Origin: Bacillus sp. RO2
Lineage (GTDB): Bacteria > Bacillota > Bacilli > Bacillales > Bacillaceae_I
Reading direction: 5' to 3'
Length of the DNA stretch: 36,869 nt
NCBI RefSeq assembly: GCF_012911845.1
Contig: NZ_JAAXCU010000050.1
Location: forward strand, 1-36,869
A model generated the notes under the pieces. The model was not told the DNA's origin, did no database searches, and was given only the letters and a program-made list of their open reading frames with translations. This document shows positions 25,013-33,343 of the stretch, piece by piece. Every line of letters begins with the position of its first letter. Position 1 is the stretch's first letter. Made by a program: the position numbers and the translations under genes.

Positions 25013-25710
25013 GCTTCGACCATTAAAGCGTTGGCTTCGACCGTTAAACTGACTGGTTCTACATTTCCCGGATTAGCTTCTACATTTCCCAAGCATAGTT
25101 GTACCTTTAAACTTAAAGTTTCTACAATTTATGCTTAGAGGATAGATCTACGTGGAAGTAGGAAATCGGGTGTAATTCGATGGAAATCCCCGTTAAAAAA
25201 GGAGCTTCGACCATTAAAGCGTTGGCTTCGACCGTTAAACTGTCACCTTCTACATTTCCCGGATTAGCTTCTACATTTCCCAGACAAACTTGTACCTTTA
25301 AATTTAAAATTTCTACAATTTATGCTTAGAGAATAGATCTTCGTGGAAGTAGGATATCGGGTGTAACTCGATGGAAGAGTGAACCTGCTTTTTAAATCCC
25401 CGTTGAAAAAAGGAGCTTCGACCATTACAGCGTCAGCTTCGACCGTTAAACTGTCTGGTTCTACATTTCCCAGACAAACTTGTACCTTTAAACTTAAAAT
25501 TTCTACAATTTATGCTTAGAGGATAGATCTACGTGTAAGTTGGAAGTCGGGTGTACCTCTATGGAAAAGTGAACCTGCTTTTTAAATCCCCGTTGGAAAA
25601 AAGAAGCTACTACCATTAAAGCGTTGGCTTCGACCGTTAAACTGTCACCTTCTACATTTCCCAGACAAACTTGTACCTCTAAACTCAAAGCTTCTACAAT
25701 TTTGCATGGA
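25013..25710 (+). repeat. compound array: 22 units of 21 bp in four clusters
   Basis: Clusters at 25013-25138 (6 units), 25204-25329 (6), 25415-25519 (5) and 25606-25710 (5) have an exact 21-bp period. Units share the pattern GsTTCnACnnTT followed by about nine variable bases. Clusters are separated by spacers of 65, 85 and 86 bp, giving higher-order periods of 191, 211 and 191 bp. Each spacer carries a degenerate copy of the terminator region at 24955-24990 (GGTGTAA, and in two spacers GAACCTGCTTTTT). The array fills the intergenic space between the DHFR-like gene and the propeller gene. No ORF in it is credible. Confidence 0.93.
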
Positions 25711-25773
25711 CTGTTGCAAAATTGTGAGAGATAATAAGGAATATATGGTAGTTATTGGAGGTATAGGGAAATT

Positions 25774-26868
25774 ATGAAACTCGCCATCATCAAAGTTCTT
25801 GCATTTCTATGTCTTGTATTAATCTTGTATCTATTATTGTGGCCTGTCTCGATTGACCCTGTTGCATGGGAATCTCCTAAATCTATGAGATACATTGGTG
25901 CTTACGAAAAAAATAATAGATTAGAAGGAATGGAATTTCTTTCAATTGGAAAATATGAAGAGCCAGAGCATATCGTCTATCGTGAAGGTTGGTTGTACGC
26001 AGCTACAAAAACTGGTGCAATCATTCGTGTACGAGAGGATGGTACAGGATTACAGGAAATCGCTAATACGAATGGCAGACCTTTAGGCTTTGATTTTGAT
26101 AGTGAAGGGTCACTCATAGTTGCTGACCCCCTTTATGGTAATCATGGGGGATTACTTAAAATAAGCAACTATGAAGAAGGTGATCCAGAAATTGATCTAT
26201 TAACAGACACCGTTGAAGAAAAACCCATAAACTTTATTGACGCAGTAGTAGTTTCTGATAGTGGAATTATTTATTTTACTGATGCTTCTCAAAGAACAAA
26301 AGCGAAAGAGATTGGTGATGTTGGACGGGCGGGAGAAATAGATATTCTCGAAAATAGCAGTACAGGAAGAGTATTGGAGTATAATCCGTCGAGAAAGCAA
26401 ACTAGAGTTCTGATGAAAGATATTAGTTTTGCAAACGGATTAGCATTAAGTATGGATGGGAAAAGTCTCCTAATAAATGAAACGGGAAGATACCGCGTCT
26501 GGAAATTAAATCTAGAATCAGATCAAACATTAAGTACAAAGGATAAAAGTGAATTTTTAGAAGTTCTAATTGATAACCTACCTGGACTACCGGATAATAT
26601 GATGCGTGGAAATGACGACAGAATCTGGATTGGATTAATCATGCCGAGAAATGATTTTCTAGAATTCAGTTCTGATAAGCCCATATTAAGGAAAATGGCA
26701 ATGCGTCTTCCAGCTAAAATGTTGCCTAAAGGGGCAGGATACTCGCACGTTATCGCAATTAACGAATCAGGCGAAGTAGTAGAAGATATGCAAAGTGATT
26801 CCATTCCATATACGAATATCACTGGAGTAACGGAGACAGATGAAAGCCTGTTTTTTCACACGAAATGA
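25774..26868 (+). CDS. strictosidine-synthase/SMP-30-like beta-propeller, membrane-anchored
   Basis: 364 residues. An N-terminal hydrophobic helix (LAFLCLVLILYLLLWPV) anchors or exports the protein. The rest is a six-bladed propeller of the SMP-30/strictosidine-synthase-like group: GFDFDSEGSLIVADP, VVVSDSGIIYFTDAS, and the family-typical GRVLEYNPSRKQTRVL followed by FANGLALSMDGKSLLINET. Such proteins are calcium-dependent lactonases or esterases in several cases; the substrate here is unknown and alkaloid synthesis is not implied. GGAGG lies upstream of ATG 25774. The next gene (histidine phosphatase) starts 54 bp later. Confidence 0.87.
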   Translation: MKLAIIKVLAFLCLVLILYLLLWPVSIDPVAWESPKSMRYIGAYEKNNRLEGMEFLSIGKYEEPEHIVYREGWLYAATKTGAIIRVREDGTGLQEIANTNGRPLGFDFDSEGSLIVADPLYGNHGGLLKISNYEEGDPEIDLLTDTVEEKPINFIDAVVVSDSGIIYFTDASQRTKAKEIGDVGRAGEIDILENSSTGRVLEYNPSRKQTRVLMKDISFANGLALSMDGKSLLINETGRYRVWKLNLESDQTLSTKDKSEFLEVLIDNLPGLPDNMMRGNDDRIWIGLIMPRNDFLEFSSDKPILRKMAMRLPAKMLPKGAGYSHVIAINESGEVVEDMQSDSIPYTNITGVTETDESLFFHTK

Positions 26869-26922
26869 ATGCTATCGGAGTATTGAAAAAAGATGAAGGT
26901 TTGTAAAAGAAAGGATGATAAC

Positions 26923-27456
26923 ATGATCTACGTCATCAGGCACGGTCAGACAGATTTTAATAAAGAGGGAAGAATGCAAGGGAGAAAGGGGCTGCCTCTA
27001 AACGAAGAAGGTTTGCGTCAGGCTAATGTGTTGAAAGAAAAATTACAAGATGTTGAGTTTCATTATGTGTTTTCTTCCCCGCAAAAAAGGGCTGTACAAA
27101 CTGCTGAGATCATTTCAGGATACAAACCAAAAATTGATGAGCGCCTTGATGTATTTGATCTTGGAGAGGCAGATGGATTGAAAAAAGAAGAGGTGATTTT
27201 TAACGGGGCGATTCCTGATCATACCAAGTATGAAGGAGTGGAAGGGATGGACCAATTTGTTTACAGGGTAATTGGTTTTTTAAAGAGCCTTGAGGATGAG
27301 AAATTTGATGGAATGAACATTCTTATAGCAGGTCATAGATGTACTACTGGGGTAATCGGGGCTTGTTTAGAGGGAGCTCTCGGAAAAGATAGTGTTTTAA
27401 AATATTCGTCTGATAATGGGGATTACAAAGTTTATAATAACAGGATTCTATCTTGA
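26923..27456 (+). CDS. histidine phosphatase family protein
   Basis: Phosphoglycerate-mutase-like fold: the catalytic RHGQTDFN motif is at the N-terminus (IYVIRHGQT), YVFSSPQKRAVQTAE follows, and the second catalytic His is in IAGHRCTTG. About 177 residues. ATG at 26923 is preferred because AAAGGATG precedes it and the family begins right at this strand; an upstream ATG at 26893 would add ten unlike residues. Substrate unknown. A 21-bp tandem array begins 26 bp after its stop. Confidence 0.9.
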   Translation: MIYVIRHGQTDFNKEGRMQGRKGLPLNEEGLRQANVLKEKLQDVEFHYVFSSPQKRAVQTAEIISGYKPKIDERLDVFDLGEADGLKKEEVIFNGAIPDHTKYEGVEGMDQFVYRVIGFLKSLEDEKFDGMNILIAGHRCTTGVIGACLEGALGKDSVLKYSSDNGDYKVYNNRILS

Positions 27457-27481
27457 CCGTTCCGTATTTACAGAAAAGTCA

Positions 27482-27565
27482 TTTTGGCACGAACTCGTAT
27501 CGTTTTAGCACGAACTGGAGCAGTTTTGGCATCAACTCCCTTCATTTTCGCACGAACTTCCCAAA
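27482..27565 (+). repeat. four tandem 21-bp repeats
   Basis: Units start at 27482, 27503, 27524 and 27545 without gap, each reading TTTTnGCAnnAACT and then seven variable bases. The sequence differs from the 25013 array, but the period is the same. It lies between the histidine phosphatase stop and the WG-repeat gene. No terminator stem is obvious in this 220-bp gap. Confidence 0.85.
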
Positions 27566-27680
27566 ATACCTGATTTTTTCTAGCAAAGTATCCCCTTATC
27601 GTTCTACCGTTCATATTAGGCCTTCACCTATCACCACATAATTCCATAAGATATCAAAAACTAATGGGGTGACCACATAT

Positions 27681-29411
27681 ATGTTCGGAAGAATAATTAA
27701 ACCGCGTTTGTTTCCTGCATCGATAAGAACGGTTGAAGGAACAAAATGGGGATATATAGATGAGAAGGGGAAGTTTGTGCTAAAGCCCACCTTTGAAGAT
27801 GCAGGGGAGTTTCAGCAAAACGGACTGGCGATTGTTCGTAAGGGTGGGGCAGGGGTTATTACACAAACCGGTAAATTTGTGGTTCGCCCCAAGTACAGCT
27901 CCATTTTCCCTTTTACAGAGGGCCGTGCCATAGCTATGTTAAATGAGGGTGGTTCAGTAGTCTTAAATGAGAAAGGTAAAGTATTGACGCAAAAAGCGTA
28001 TTCGTTTATTAGTCCCTATCAAGGGGGGCGTGCGGTTTTCCAAGATTCCCATAATTCCCAAGATGGGGGAACGACACTTTATGGATACTTAGATCTGAAC
28101 GGTAATGTAGCTATTCCTGCTCAATACCAGTATGCCTTTGATATGAGTAGCGGCAAAGCACTCGTACAGGTGAAAGATAGCTTATATGCTTTGTTAAATT
28201 CTACTGGCTCCCAACTACAAACGTATCCGTACGAACTGATGAATGGATTAAGTGAAGGACTTCTTTCCTTCAAAAAAACCTATCAGGATAAGGCGGGATA
28301 TGTAGATGAGTCAGGGAATGTGGTCATAAAACCCCAATTTGGTATGGCTTTACCTTTTCAGGGGGGAAGAGCTGTTGTCAATGCTTCCAATGATTATAAG
28401 AATAGATTCGGTTTAATTGATAAGAGCGGGAACTACATCATTCCTCCAAGATATAATGATATCAATCAACTTGGTGGGAACAGGGCGGCTATCGGAAGAG
28501 CCATTAACCCTGAAGAGCCATTTGTTGGCTCGATCTATGCAATAGCCGATACGGTGAGTGGACAGATAATGACTGATTTCCAATATGATACAGTGAACAA
28601 CTACAAAGGGGAATATAGCTCTGTGACGCAAGGTCTTAAAAGTTTCTTTATCAACAAAAGCGGCAGACAGGCTAAAGACCTTCCTGTTATAGATGGCATT
28701 GGAACGCTTTCTATCGAAGGGCAGTTGGTGAGGGCATTTGTGGATCAGAGGTTGTCCTACTATGATAAAGCTGGCAATCTAGTGTATGCTCAAAATTCGG
28801 TCATTCTTGTAAATAGGAATGTCTCAATCCGCGAAGAAAAATACCGGCCAAACAAAGATTATCTCGTGTATTATCCACAGTTACAGGGAATGAAAAATAA
28901 AGAAGCAGAGAAAAAAGTCAACGAAGTATTACGTACACAATCTCAAATTATTCCTATTCCCCCGGATAAACAGCTGGATTATAATTACACAGGTGATTTT
29001 TCTGTGCAGTTTTATAATAAGAACTTACTAATACTAGAGCTTAATGGCTACAACTATCCTTTTGGAGCAGCACATGGCATGCCGACACAAATCATGGTGC
29101 CAATAGATATCAGCATAGGTAAAATATACGAATTGAAAGACTTGTTCAAACCCAACAGTGATTATGTAAAAGTGTTAAGTGATTTGGTTGCAGAACAAAT
29201 ACAGGAAAACCCTGATAACTACTTTCCAGATTCCTTTACAGGGATTCAACCAGATCAACCGTTCTATGTATCTAGTGATGCGTTGTTCCTATATTTTACA
29301 CCGTATGAGATAGCCCCATATGCAGCTGGATTCCCTACATTTGAAATTCCATTCAAACAAATTAATAACATCATTGACAAGAAAGGCGCGTTTTGGCGGT
29401 CGTTTCATTAA
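27681..29411 (+). CDS. WG-repeat protein with C-terminal DUF3298-like domain
   Basis: About 576 residues. Residues roughly 10-310 contain repeated WG/KWG-type units (KWGYIDEKGKFVLKPTFEDA, YGYLDLNGNVAIPAQYQYA, AGYVDESGNVVIKPQFGMA, FGLIDKSGNYIIPPRYNDI). The C-terminal part (YPFGAAHGMPTQ, then ALFLYFTPYEIAPYAAGFP) matches the DUF3298 type found at the end of RsiV-like and other Bacillus envelope proteins. No signal peptide is visible in the chosen frame. ATG at 27681 is preferred to a GTG at 27669 because GGGGTG lies 9 bp before it. Likely a binding or scaffold protein; ligand unknown. Confidence 0.86.
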   Translation: MFGRIIKPRLFPASIRTVEGTKWGYIDEKGKFVLKPTFEDAGEFQQNGLAIVRKGGAGVITQTGKFVVRPKYSSIFPFTEGRAIAMLNEGGSVVLNEKGKVLTQKAYSFISPYQGGRAVFQDSHNSQDGGTTLYGYLDLNGNVAIPAQYQYAFDMSSGKALVQVKDSLYALLNSTGSQLQTYPYELMNGLSEGLLSFKKTYQDKAGYVDESGNVVIKPQFGMALPFQGGRAVVNASNDYKNRFGLIDKSGNYIIPPRYNDINQLGGNRAAIGRAINPEEPFVGSIYAIADTVSGQIMTDFQYDTVNNYKGEYSSVTQGLKSFFINKSGRQAKDLPVIDGIGTLSIEGQLVRAFVDQRLSYYDKAGNLVYAQNSVILVNRNVSIREEKYRPNKDYLVYYPQLQGMKNKEAEKKVNEVLRTQSQIIPIPPDKQLDYNYTGDFSVQFYNKNLLILELNGYNYPFGAAHGMPTQIMVPIDISIGKIYELKDLFKPNSDYVKVLSDLVAEQIQENPDNYFPDSFTGIQPDQPFYVSSDALFLYFTPYEIAPYAAGFPTFEIPFKQINNIIDKKGAFWRSFH

Positions 29412-29425
29412 TCGTTTTGACATAA

Positions 29426-29467
29426 AGAAAAAGGTAGCTTCTTCTTCTAGAAGTCTACCTTTTTTCT
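29426..29467. terminator. bidirectional terminator
   Basis: AAAAAGGTAG and CTACCTTTTT with an inner TTCT/AGAA helix form a strong symmetric hairpin with flanking A and T tracts. It lies between the convergent WG-repeat gene and histidine kinase gene and touches the stop codon of the latter. Confidence 0.85.
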
Positions 29468-30758
29468 ATGTAGGAATGGTGATGATAAAGGTGGTGCCTT
29501 TTCCTTTTTCACTTTGTACATTTATGGTTCCTTTGACTTTATTGATTGTACTGTACACCATCAGCATTCCAAGGCCGGTACCTTCTTCTTTTGTTGAAAA
29601 ATACGGCTTACCTAACCGATTTATTTCGTCGGAAGTCATGCCAACTCCTGAATCTTTTATTGTAATAATGATGTCGTTCTTTACCTCCGTAAATGCGATA
29701 GAAAGTATACCACCATTAGGCTTCATCGCCTCTATACTGTTTTTGAAAAGGTTAATGAAACATTGTTGCAATTGGTTGCGGTCATAGGACGTTTTCAAAG
29801 TGTTGTGAAAGGAATATTGAACTTCGACTTGGTGCATGGCAGCGTATGGGACTATAAGGTTTTTCGTATATTCAGCCTCTTCTTCTAGATTAGAGTAGAC
29901 CATATTTTCCGATTGTGGTTTTGAAAAAGATAAGTAGTCACTCACAATTTTCTCTGCGCGTTTTAATTCTTGCAAGGAGAGATCTAAGTATCTTTTTTCT
30001 TCAACACCAATTGTCTTTGATTTACCCAGTAATTGAAGAAAACCGCTCGTAACCGTTAATGGGTTCCTTATCTCATGAGAAACACTTGCAGACAGTTCAC
30101 TTACCACATTTAGTCGTTCTGCACTGATATAGCGCTCGCGATTTCGAATATTTAGTATGATTTTTTCTATTAGTATGACGATAATTCCCATTAACGCTGC
30201 ATGCGTTGTGACTGCATATATACTAAACATGATAAATTCGCTATTTAACTTATCGAAATAGAAACTTAAAAGAGTTAGGTAGATTCCCATAAACACTGTT
30301 ATTATGCCAGCTGAAAAAATCAATCTATTCTTTGGTTTAAATGTCAAAAACATTTTGCTTAGAAAAGGAACGAATAAAAATATAATTGTAGAAGTAAGGA
30401 AAGAGTTTAGAGTTCCTTCTCCTCCGATATAAAAACGGTATAAATTTAAGACTATGTAAAGTGGAAAAACAAATTTATGACCAGAATATAATGCAATAAT
30501 AAAAAAAGGGATATAGCGTAAATCGAAAATGAACCCTAATTGTAAATGAATAGGGTAAGACATACATAGCACCATGGAAATAGTGGCAAGTAAACTGAAC
30601 ATCCATCTATTAAAAGAATGATGTTTGTCTTCAAAAAATACTAAATAGATGATAATAGGTAATATCAGAAACAGAAAATTCAATAATAATGTTTCAATCA
30701 AGAGGTTAAACGTCCCTTCTGTTGCAACTTCCATTCCCATTAATAATAGCAGAAACAT
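29466..30758 (-). CDS. KinB-like membrane sensor histidine kinase
   Basis: Up to 430 residues. An N-terminal block of about six hydrophobic helices, with almost no extracellular domain, resembles the 5TM-type sensor of sporulation kinase KinB. The HisKA box is SVSHEIRNPLT (His about 228), the N box QCFINLFKNSIEAM, G1 KDSGVGMT and G2 GTGLGMLMVYS. No response regulator is adjacent, as for orphan sporulation kinases that feed Spo0F. The start is uncertain: the ATG at 30758 has no ribosome site, while a TTG at 30701 follows AGAAGGG and would give a KinB-like N-terminus. It lies downstream of katA on the same strand, separated by a hairpin. Confidence 0.85.
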   Translation of the reverse strand: MFLLLLMGMEVATEGTFNLLIETLLLNFLFLILPIIIYLVFFEDKHHSFNRWMFSLLATISMVLCMSYPIHLQLGFIFDLRYIPFFIIALYSGHKFVFPLYIVLNLYRFYIGGEGTLNSFLTSTIIFLFVPFLSKMFLTFKPKNRLIFSAGIITVFMGIYLTLLSFYFDKLNSEFIMFSIYAVTTHAALMGIIVILIEKIILNIRNRERYISAERLNVVSELSASVSHEIRNPLTVTSGFLQLLGKSKTIGVEEKRYLDLSLQELKRAEKIVSDYLSFSKPQSENMVYSNLEEEAEYTKNLIVPYAAMHQVEVQYSFHNTLKTSYDRNQLQQCFINLFKNSIEAMKPNGGILSIAFTEVKNDIIITIKDSGVGMTSDEINRLGKPYFSTKEEGTGLGMLMVYSTINKVKGTINVQSEKGKGTTFIITIPT

Positions 30759-30814
30759 GAAGATTTTGGTGCTAATAAAAGTAACTATGTGTAAATATTT
30801 CTAACAAACAGGAA

Positions 30815-30837
30815 CAGGCACCAAAATCTGGTGCCTG
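30815..30837 (-). terminator. hairpin after katA, weak terminator
   Basis: CAGGCACC and GGTGCCTG form an 8-bp stem with a 7-nt loop, 40 bp beyond the katA stop. The tail on the minus strand (TTCCTGTTTGTT) is only moderately T-rich. Its 3' side can pair instead with sequence just upstream of the kinase start (30761-30772). Confidence 0.6.
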
Positions 30838-30877
30838 CTTGACAGAAGTGAGAATAAAAGAGATATGAAAATTGAAA

Positions 30878-32335
30878 TTAGCGGACTTCTTGTGGAACTT
30901 GCAAACCAAGGCCCTCAGCAATTAACTTGCCGTATTCTGGATCCGCTTTATGAAAATGGTTGATTTGACGAAGTTTGATTTCTTCGCTTTCTACCGGTTT
31001 CATTGCTGCAACAATATTTTTTATTAAGCGTGTACGTTCTTCCACACTTAGCAAACGATATAAATCACCTGCTTGAGTATAGTGATCATTTTGATTATAG
31101 GCAACGCTATCAGCTATACCTGAAACAGGGTAAACAGCTTGCTTGTTTTCAGGAGTTTCTTTTGGTCCGTTATAACTATTGGGTTCATAGTACACGGTAC
31201 CTCCACCATTGTTGTCAAACCTCATTTGCCCATCGCGTTGATAGTTGTGAACTTCATTTCGTGCTCGGTTAATGGGGAGCGCCTGGTGATTCGCTCCAAC
31301 ACGGTAACGCTGTGCATCATGATAAGCAAAAAGGCGCCCTTGCAGCATTTTGTCTGGAGATACGTCAATTCCAGGTACAAGTGTTCCTGGAGAGAAAGTT
31401 GCCTGCTCCACCTCTGCAAAGTAATTCTCCGGATTTCGATCCAATACCATCCGCCCAACTTCCATCAACGGATAATCTTTTTGTGACCATACTTTTGTCA
31501 CATCGAATGGATCAAAGCGATAAGTATCCGCATCTTCCAATGGCATAACCTGTACATAAACCCTCCATGAAGGGTGATCACCTTGTTGGATGGCATTAAA
31601 TAAATCCTCTGTATGATAATCAGGGTTCTCACCTGCAATCTTTGTTCCAACCTCTTCAGTCAAGTTTTTAATACCTTGTTCAGTTTTAAAATGATATTTA
31701 ATCCAAACACCTTCGCCTTCCTCATTCACCCATTTGAAAGTGTGACTACCGAAGCCATGCATATGACGGTATGTAGCCGGGATTCCACGATCAGACATCA
31801 AGATGGTCACTTGATGAAGGGATTCAGGCGATAGGGACCAGAAATCCCAAACGGCGTTAGGATTTTTTCGATGCGTTTGAGGGTGACGCTTTTGAGTATG
31901 AATAAAGTCGGGAAACTTGATGGCATCTCTTATGAAAAACACTGGTGTGTTGTTTCCGACTAGATCATAGTTCCCGTCTTCTGTATAGAATTTTACGGCA
32001 AATCCACGTGGATCACGAACGGAATCAGCAGAACCGTTTTCACCAGCTACCGTGGAAAAACGGACAAAAAGTGGCGTGCGTTTTCCTACTTCAGAAAGGA
32101 ATTTTGCCTTCGTGAATTTTGTCACATCATTCGTTACTTCGAAGTACCCATGCGCACCAGCACCTTTTGCGTGCACTACACGCTCAGGAACACGTTCCCT
32201 GTTGAAATGGGCGAGTTTTTCTAAAAGGTGTACATCTTGTATGAGAGTAGGTCCCCTTGATCCCGCCGTCATGGAATTCTGGTTATCTCCCACAGGAGCT
32301 CCCCAGCTTGTTGTGAGTCTATTATTAGTTGTCAA
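30878..32335 (-). CDS. katA: vegetative catalase, clade 3 monofunctional haem catalase
   Basis: Decomposes hydrogen peroxide in the cytosol. The sequence is very close to B. subtilis Kat[20 protein letters not shown] at the N-terminus, the distal-site [13 protein letters not shown] His, [12 protein letters not shown] with the active-site Asn, and the proximal haem-ligand Tyr in [14 protein letters not shown]. About 485 residues. The TTG at 32335 is chosen over the ATG at 32341 because GAGGTG lies 7 bp before it and the N-terminus then aligns with KatA. The upstream region has a perfect PerR operator and a second Fur-like palindrome, so peroxide induction is expected. Confidence 0.97.
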   Translation of the reverse strand: MTTNNRLTTSWGAPVGDNQNSMTAGSRGPTLIQDVHLLEKLAHFNRERVPERVVHAKGAGAHGYFEVTNDVTKFTKAKFLSEVGKRTPLFVRFSTVAGENGSADSVRDPRGFAVKFYTEDGNYDLVGNNTPVFFIRDAIKFPDFIHTQKRHPQTHRKNPNAVWDFWSLSPESLHQVTILMSDRGIPATYRHMHGFGSHTFKWVNEEGEGVWIKYHFKTEQGIKNLTEEVGTKIAGENPDYHTEDLFNAIQQGDHPSWRVYVQVMPLEDADTYRFDPFDVTKVWSQKDYPLMEVGRMVLDRNPENYFAEVEQATFSPGTLVPGIDVSPDKMLQGRLFAYHDAQRYRVGANHQALPINRARNEVHNYQRDGQMRFDNNGGGTVYYEPNSYNGPKETPENKQAVYPVSGIADSVAYNQNDHYTQAGDLYRLLSVEERTRLIKNIVAAMKPVESEEIKLRQINHFHKADPEYGKLIAEGLGLQVPQEVR

Positions 32336-32374
32336 AATCATTCACCTCAATAAAAAAAATATATTACTTGAATA

Positions 32375-32402
32375 ATGATAACAGTTATCAGACGAAAATC
32401 AA
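32375..32402 (-). promoter_or_regulatory. katA sigma-A-type promoter
   Basis: On the minus strand TTGATT (32397-32402) and TATCAT (32375-32380) are separated by 16 bp. They match the -35 and -10 consensus with two and one mismatches. The PerR box lies just upstream of the -35, and a Fur-like palindrome covers most of the spacer and the -10. Confidence 0.6.
32376..32390. promoter_or_regulatory. second 7-1-7 palindrome, Fur-box-like
   Basis: TGATAACAGTTATCA is a perfect 7-1-7 inverted repeat. It differs from the Bacillus Fur box (TGATAATnATTATCA) at two symmetric positions and from the PerR box at four. It overlaps the proposed -10 of katA, so a bound repressor would block transcription. Confidence 0.6.
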
Positions 32403-32409
32403 TACTTTT

Positions 32410-32424
32410 TTATAATTATTATAA
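32410..32424. promoter_or_regulatory. PerR box of katA
   Basis: TTATAATTATTATAA is an exact match to the PerR operator consensus TTATAATnATTATAA. It ends 8 bp upstream of the proposed -35 of katA. In B. subtilis PerR represses katA and releases it on peroxide oxidation. Confidence 0.93.
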
Positions 32425-32493
32425 AGTAATAATATTTATCTTTAATCAATAGGTTTAGTAAACTTGTCTGTTTATGGTTGATTAGGAATTTGC

Positions 32494-32499
32494 TATACT
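32494..32499 (+). promoter_or_regulatory. probable extended -10 for yqkE
   Basis: TGC-TATACT forms an extended -10 hexamer with one mismatch, 33 bp before the yqkE start. A weak -35 (TTTATG at 32471) sits 17 bp upstream. The promoter is divergent from that of katA. Confidence 0.45.
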
Positions 32500-32532
32500 A
32501 CTAGAAAACGTAATGATAGGAGTTGCCTTGCC

Positions 32533-32769
32533 GTGAAAAAAAAGCATCCAACGAATAAAATGGATGAGAAGGTATCATTGAAGGACCAATTAGAAAGCGA
32601 TGTTTATTCGAAATTAAAATCCATGAAAGACCAACTTGTGCAAACGGAACAAAAACAAAAAGCAGAAGAAGCTGAAAGAAAAAAAGAAGAAAAACGATTA
32701 AAGGAGAAGAATAAATCGTTTGAAGAACTGTTTGAAGAAAGCAATCAAAATTGGAAGGAATTCAAGTGA
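32533..32769 (+). CDS. yqkE: YqkE family small charged protein
   Basis: 78 residues, GTG start at 32533 after ATAGGAGT. Highly charged and helical: MKKKHPTNKMDEKVSLKDQL, a Lys/Glu-rich coiled-coil middle and the C-terminal FEELFEESNQNWKEFK. This agrees with the YqkE/DUF3886 family of Bacillus, of unknown function. Its position next to yqkF matches the B. subtilis order. It has its own terminator at 32794. Confidence 0.88.
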   Translation: MKKKHPTNKMDEKVSLKDQLESDVYSKLKSMKDQLVQTEQKQKAEEAERKKEEKRLKEKNKSFEELFEESNQNWKEFK

Positions 32770-32793
32770 GGTTGGCTTGGAAAATAGAAAAGG

Positions 32794-32828
32794 GAGAATG
32801 GTCCGTCTAGATAACCATTCTCTTTTTT
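32794..32828 (+). terminator. Rho-independent terminator of yqkE
   Basis: GAGAATGGT (32794-32802) pairs perfectly with ACCATTCTC (32814-32822) and is followed by six Ts. It lies 24 bp after the yqkE stop and directly before the end of the convergent membrane-protein gene. Confidence 0.88.
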
Positions 32829-32829
32829 G

Positions 32830-33144
32830 TTAAGAGAGAAAAAAAGCCGTGGCGAAGTAGACAGCTAAACATAAAAGAGATCCTAGCAAAAATGGCCCGA
32901 TGTTTAATGTTGGTTTCTGTTGTTGCGGGGTGTAACGACCAGCCATGGAATCAAAAACAGCTGCTTCTGAATTTTTAGTGAAAATGTCTCCGGAGGAACT
33001 AGTGAAGAAGGCAAGGAAGACAAAAGCAAGAGAGCCGAAAAACATGGTGCTTAAGAGGTTAAAGTCAAAATAGGTGGAGATTCCCAGTAAAATACCAATT
33101 TCTACTGCAAGAACAATGAGTAAAGTGATAAGATATTTGACCAT
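32830..33144 (-). CDS. small membrane protein, three TM segments, 104 residues
   Basis: ATG at 33144 with AGGAGG 7 bp upstream. Hydrophobic segments: YLITLLIVLAVEIGILLGI, LLSTMFFGSLAFVFLAFF and a C-terminal IGPFLLGSLLCLAVYFATAF. Between the last two lies a hydrophilic loop (SSSGDIFTKNSEAAVFDSM, then RYTPQQQ). No family named with confidence. It lies between yqkE and yqkF, where I do not recall an equivalent in B. subtilis, so it is probably a lineage-specific insertion. The 199 bp upstream of it hold only the yqkF terminator. Confidence 0.78.
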   Translation of the reverse strand: MVKYLITLLIVLAVEIGILLGISTYFDFNLLSTMFFGSLAFVFLAFFTSSSGDIFTKNSEAAVFDSMAGRYTPQQQKPTLNIGPFLLGSLLCLAVYFATAFFLS

Positions 33145-33303
33145 TATATTTCCTCCTTGATATGTAGATAAATTAATCTACGTATAAAAATGGAATAAGT
33201 TTCAAAAATATTGATTAGAATATCCGCCAAACACCGCTGTTAATTTCCCCAAATGGCTTCAATCAACAGCTATCAACCTTTAGAAATTTACCATTGTTCT
33301 AAA

Positions 33304-33339
33304 ACATAAAAAACAGCTTCCCTAAAAAGGAAGCTGTTT
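33304..33339 (-). terminator. Rho-independent terminator of yqkF
   Basis: AAACAGCTTCC (33311-33321) and GGAAGCTGTTT (33329-33339) form a perfect 11-bp stem; on the minus strand Ts follow. It starts 5 bp beyond the yqkF stop. Confidence 0.88.
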
Positions 33340-33343
33340 GATA

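Noticed and set aside
25503-25688. A 61-codon minus-strand ORF in the 21-bp array
   Set aside because: It consists of repeat sequence, has no ribosome site, and is open only because 21 is a multiple of three.
29320-29787. A 155-codon plus-strand ORF across the WG-repeat gene end and kinase C-terminus
   Set aside because: It overlaps two well-supported genes and a terminator and has no independent start signal.
31139-31486. Plus-strand ORFs of 73-115 codons inside katA
   Set aside because: They are antisense shadows of a highly conserved catalase and have no ribosome sites or recognisable protein features.
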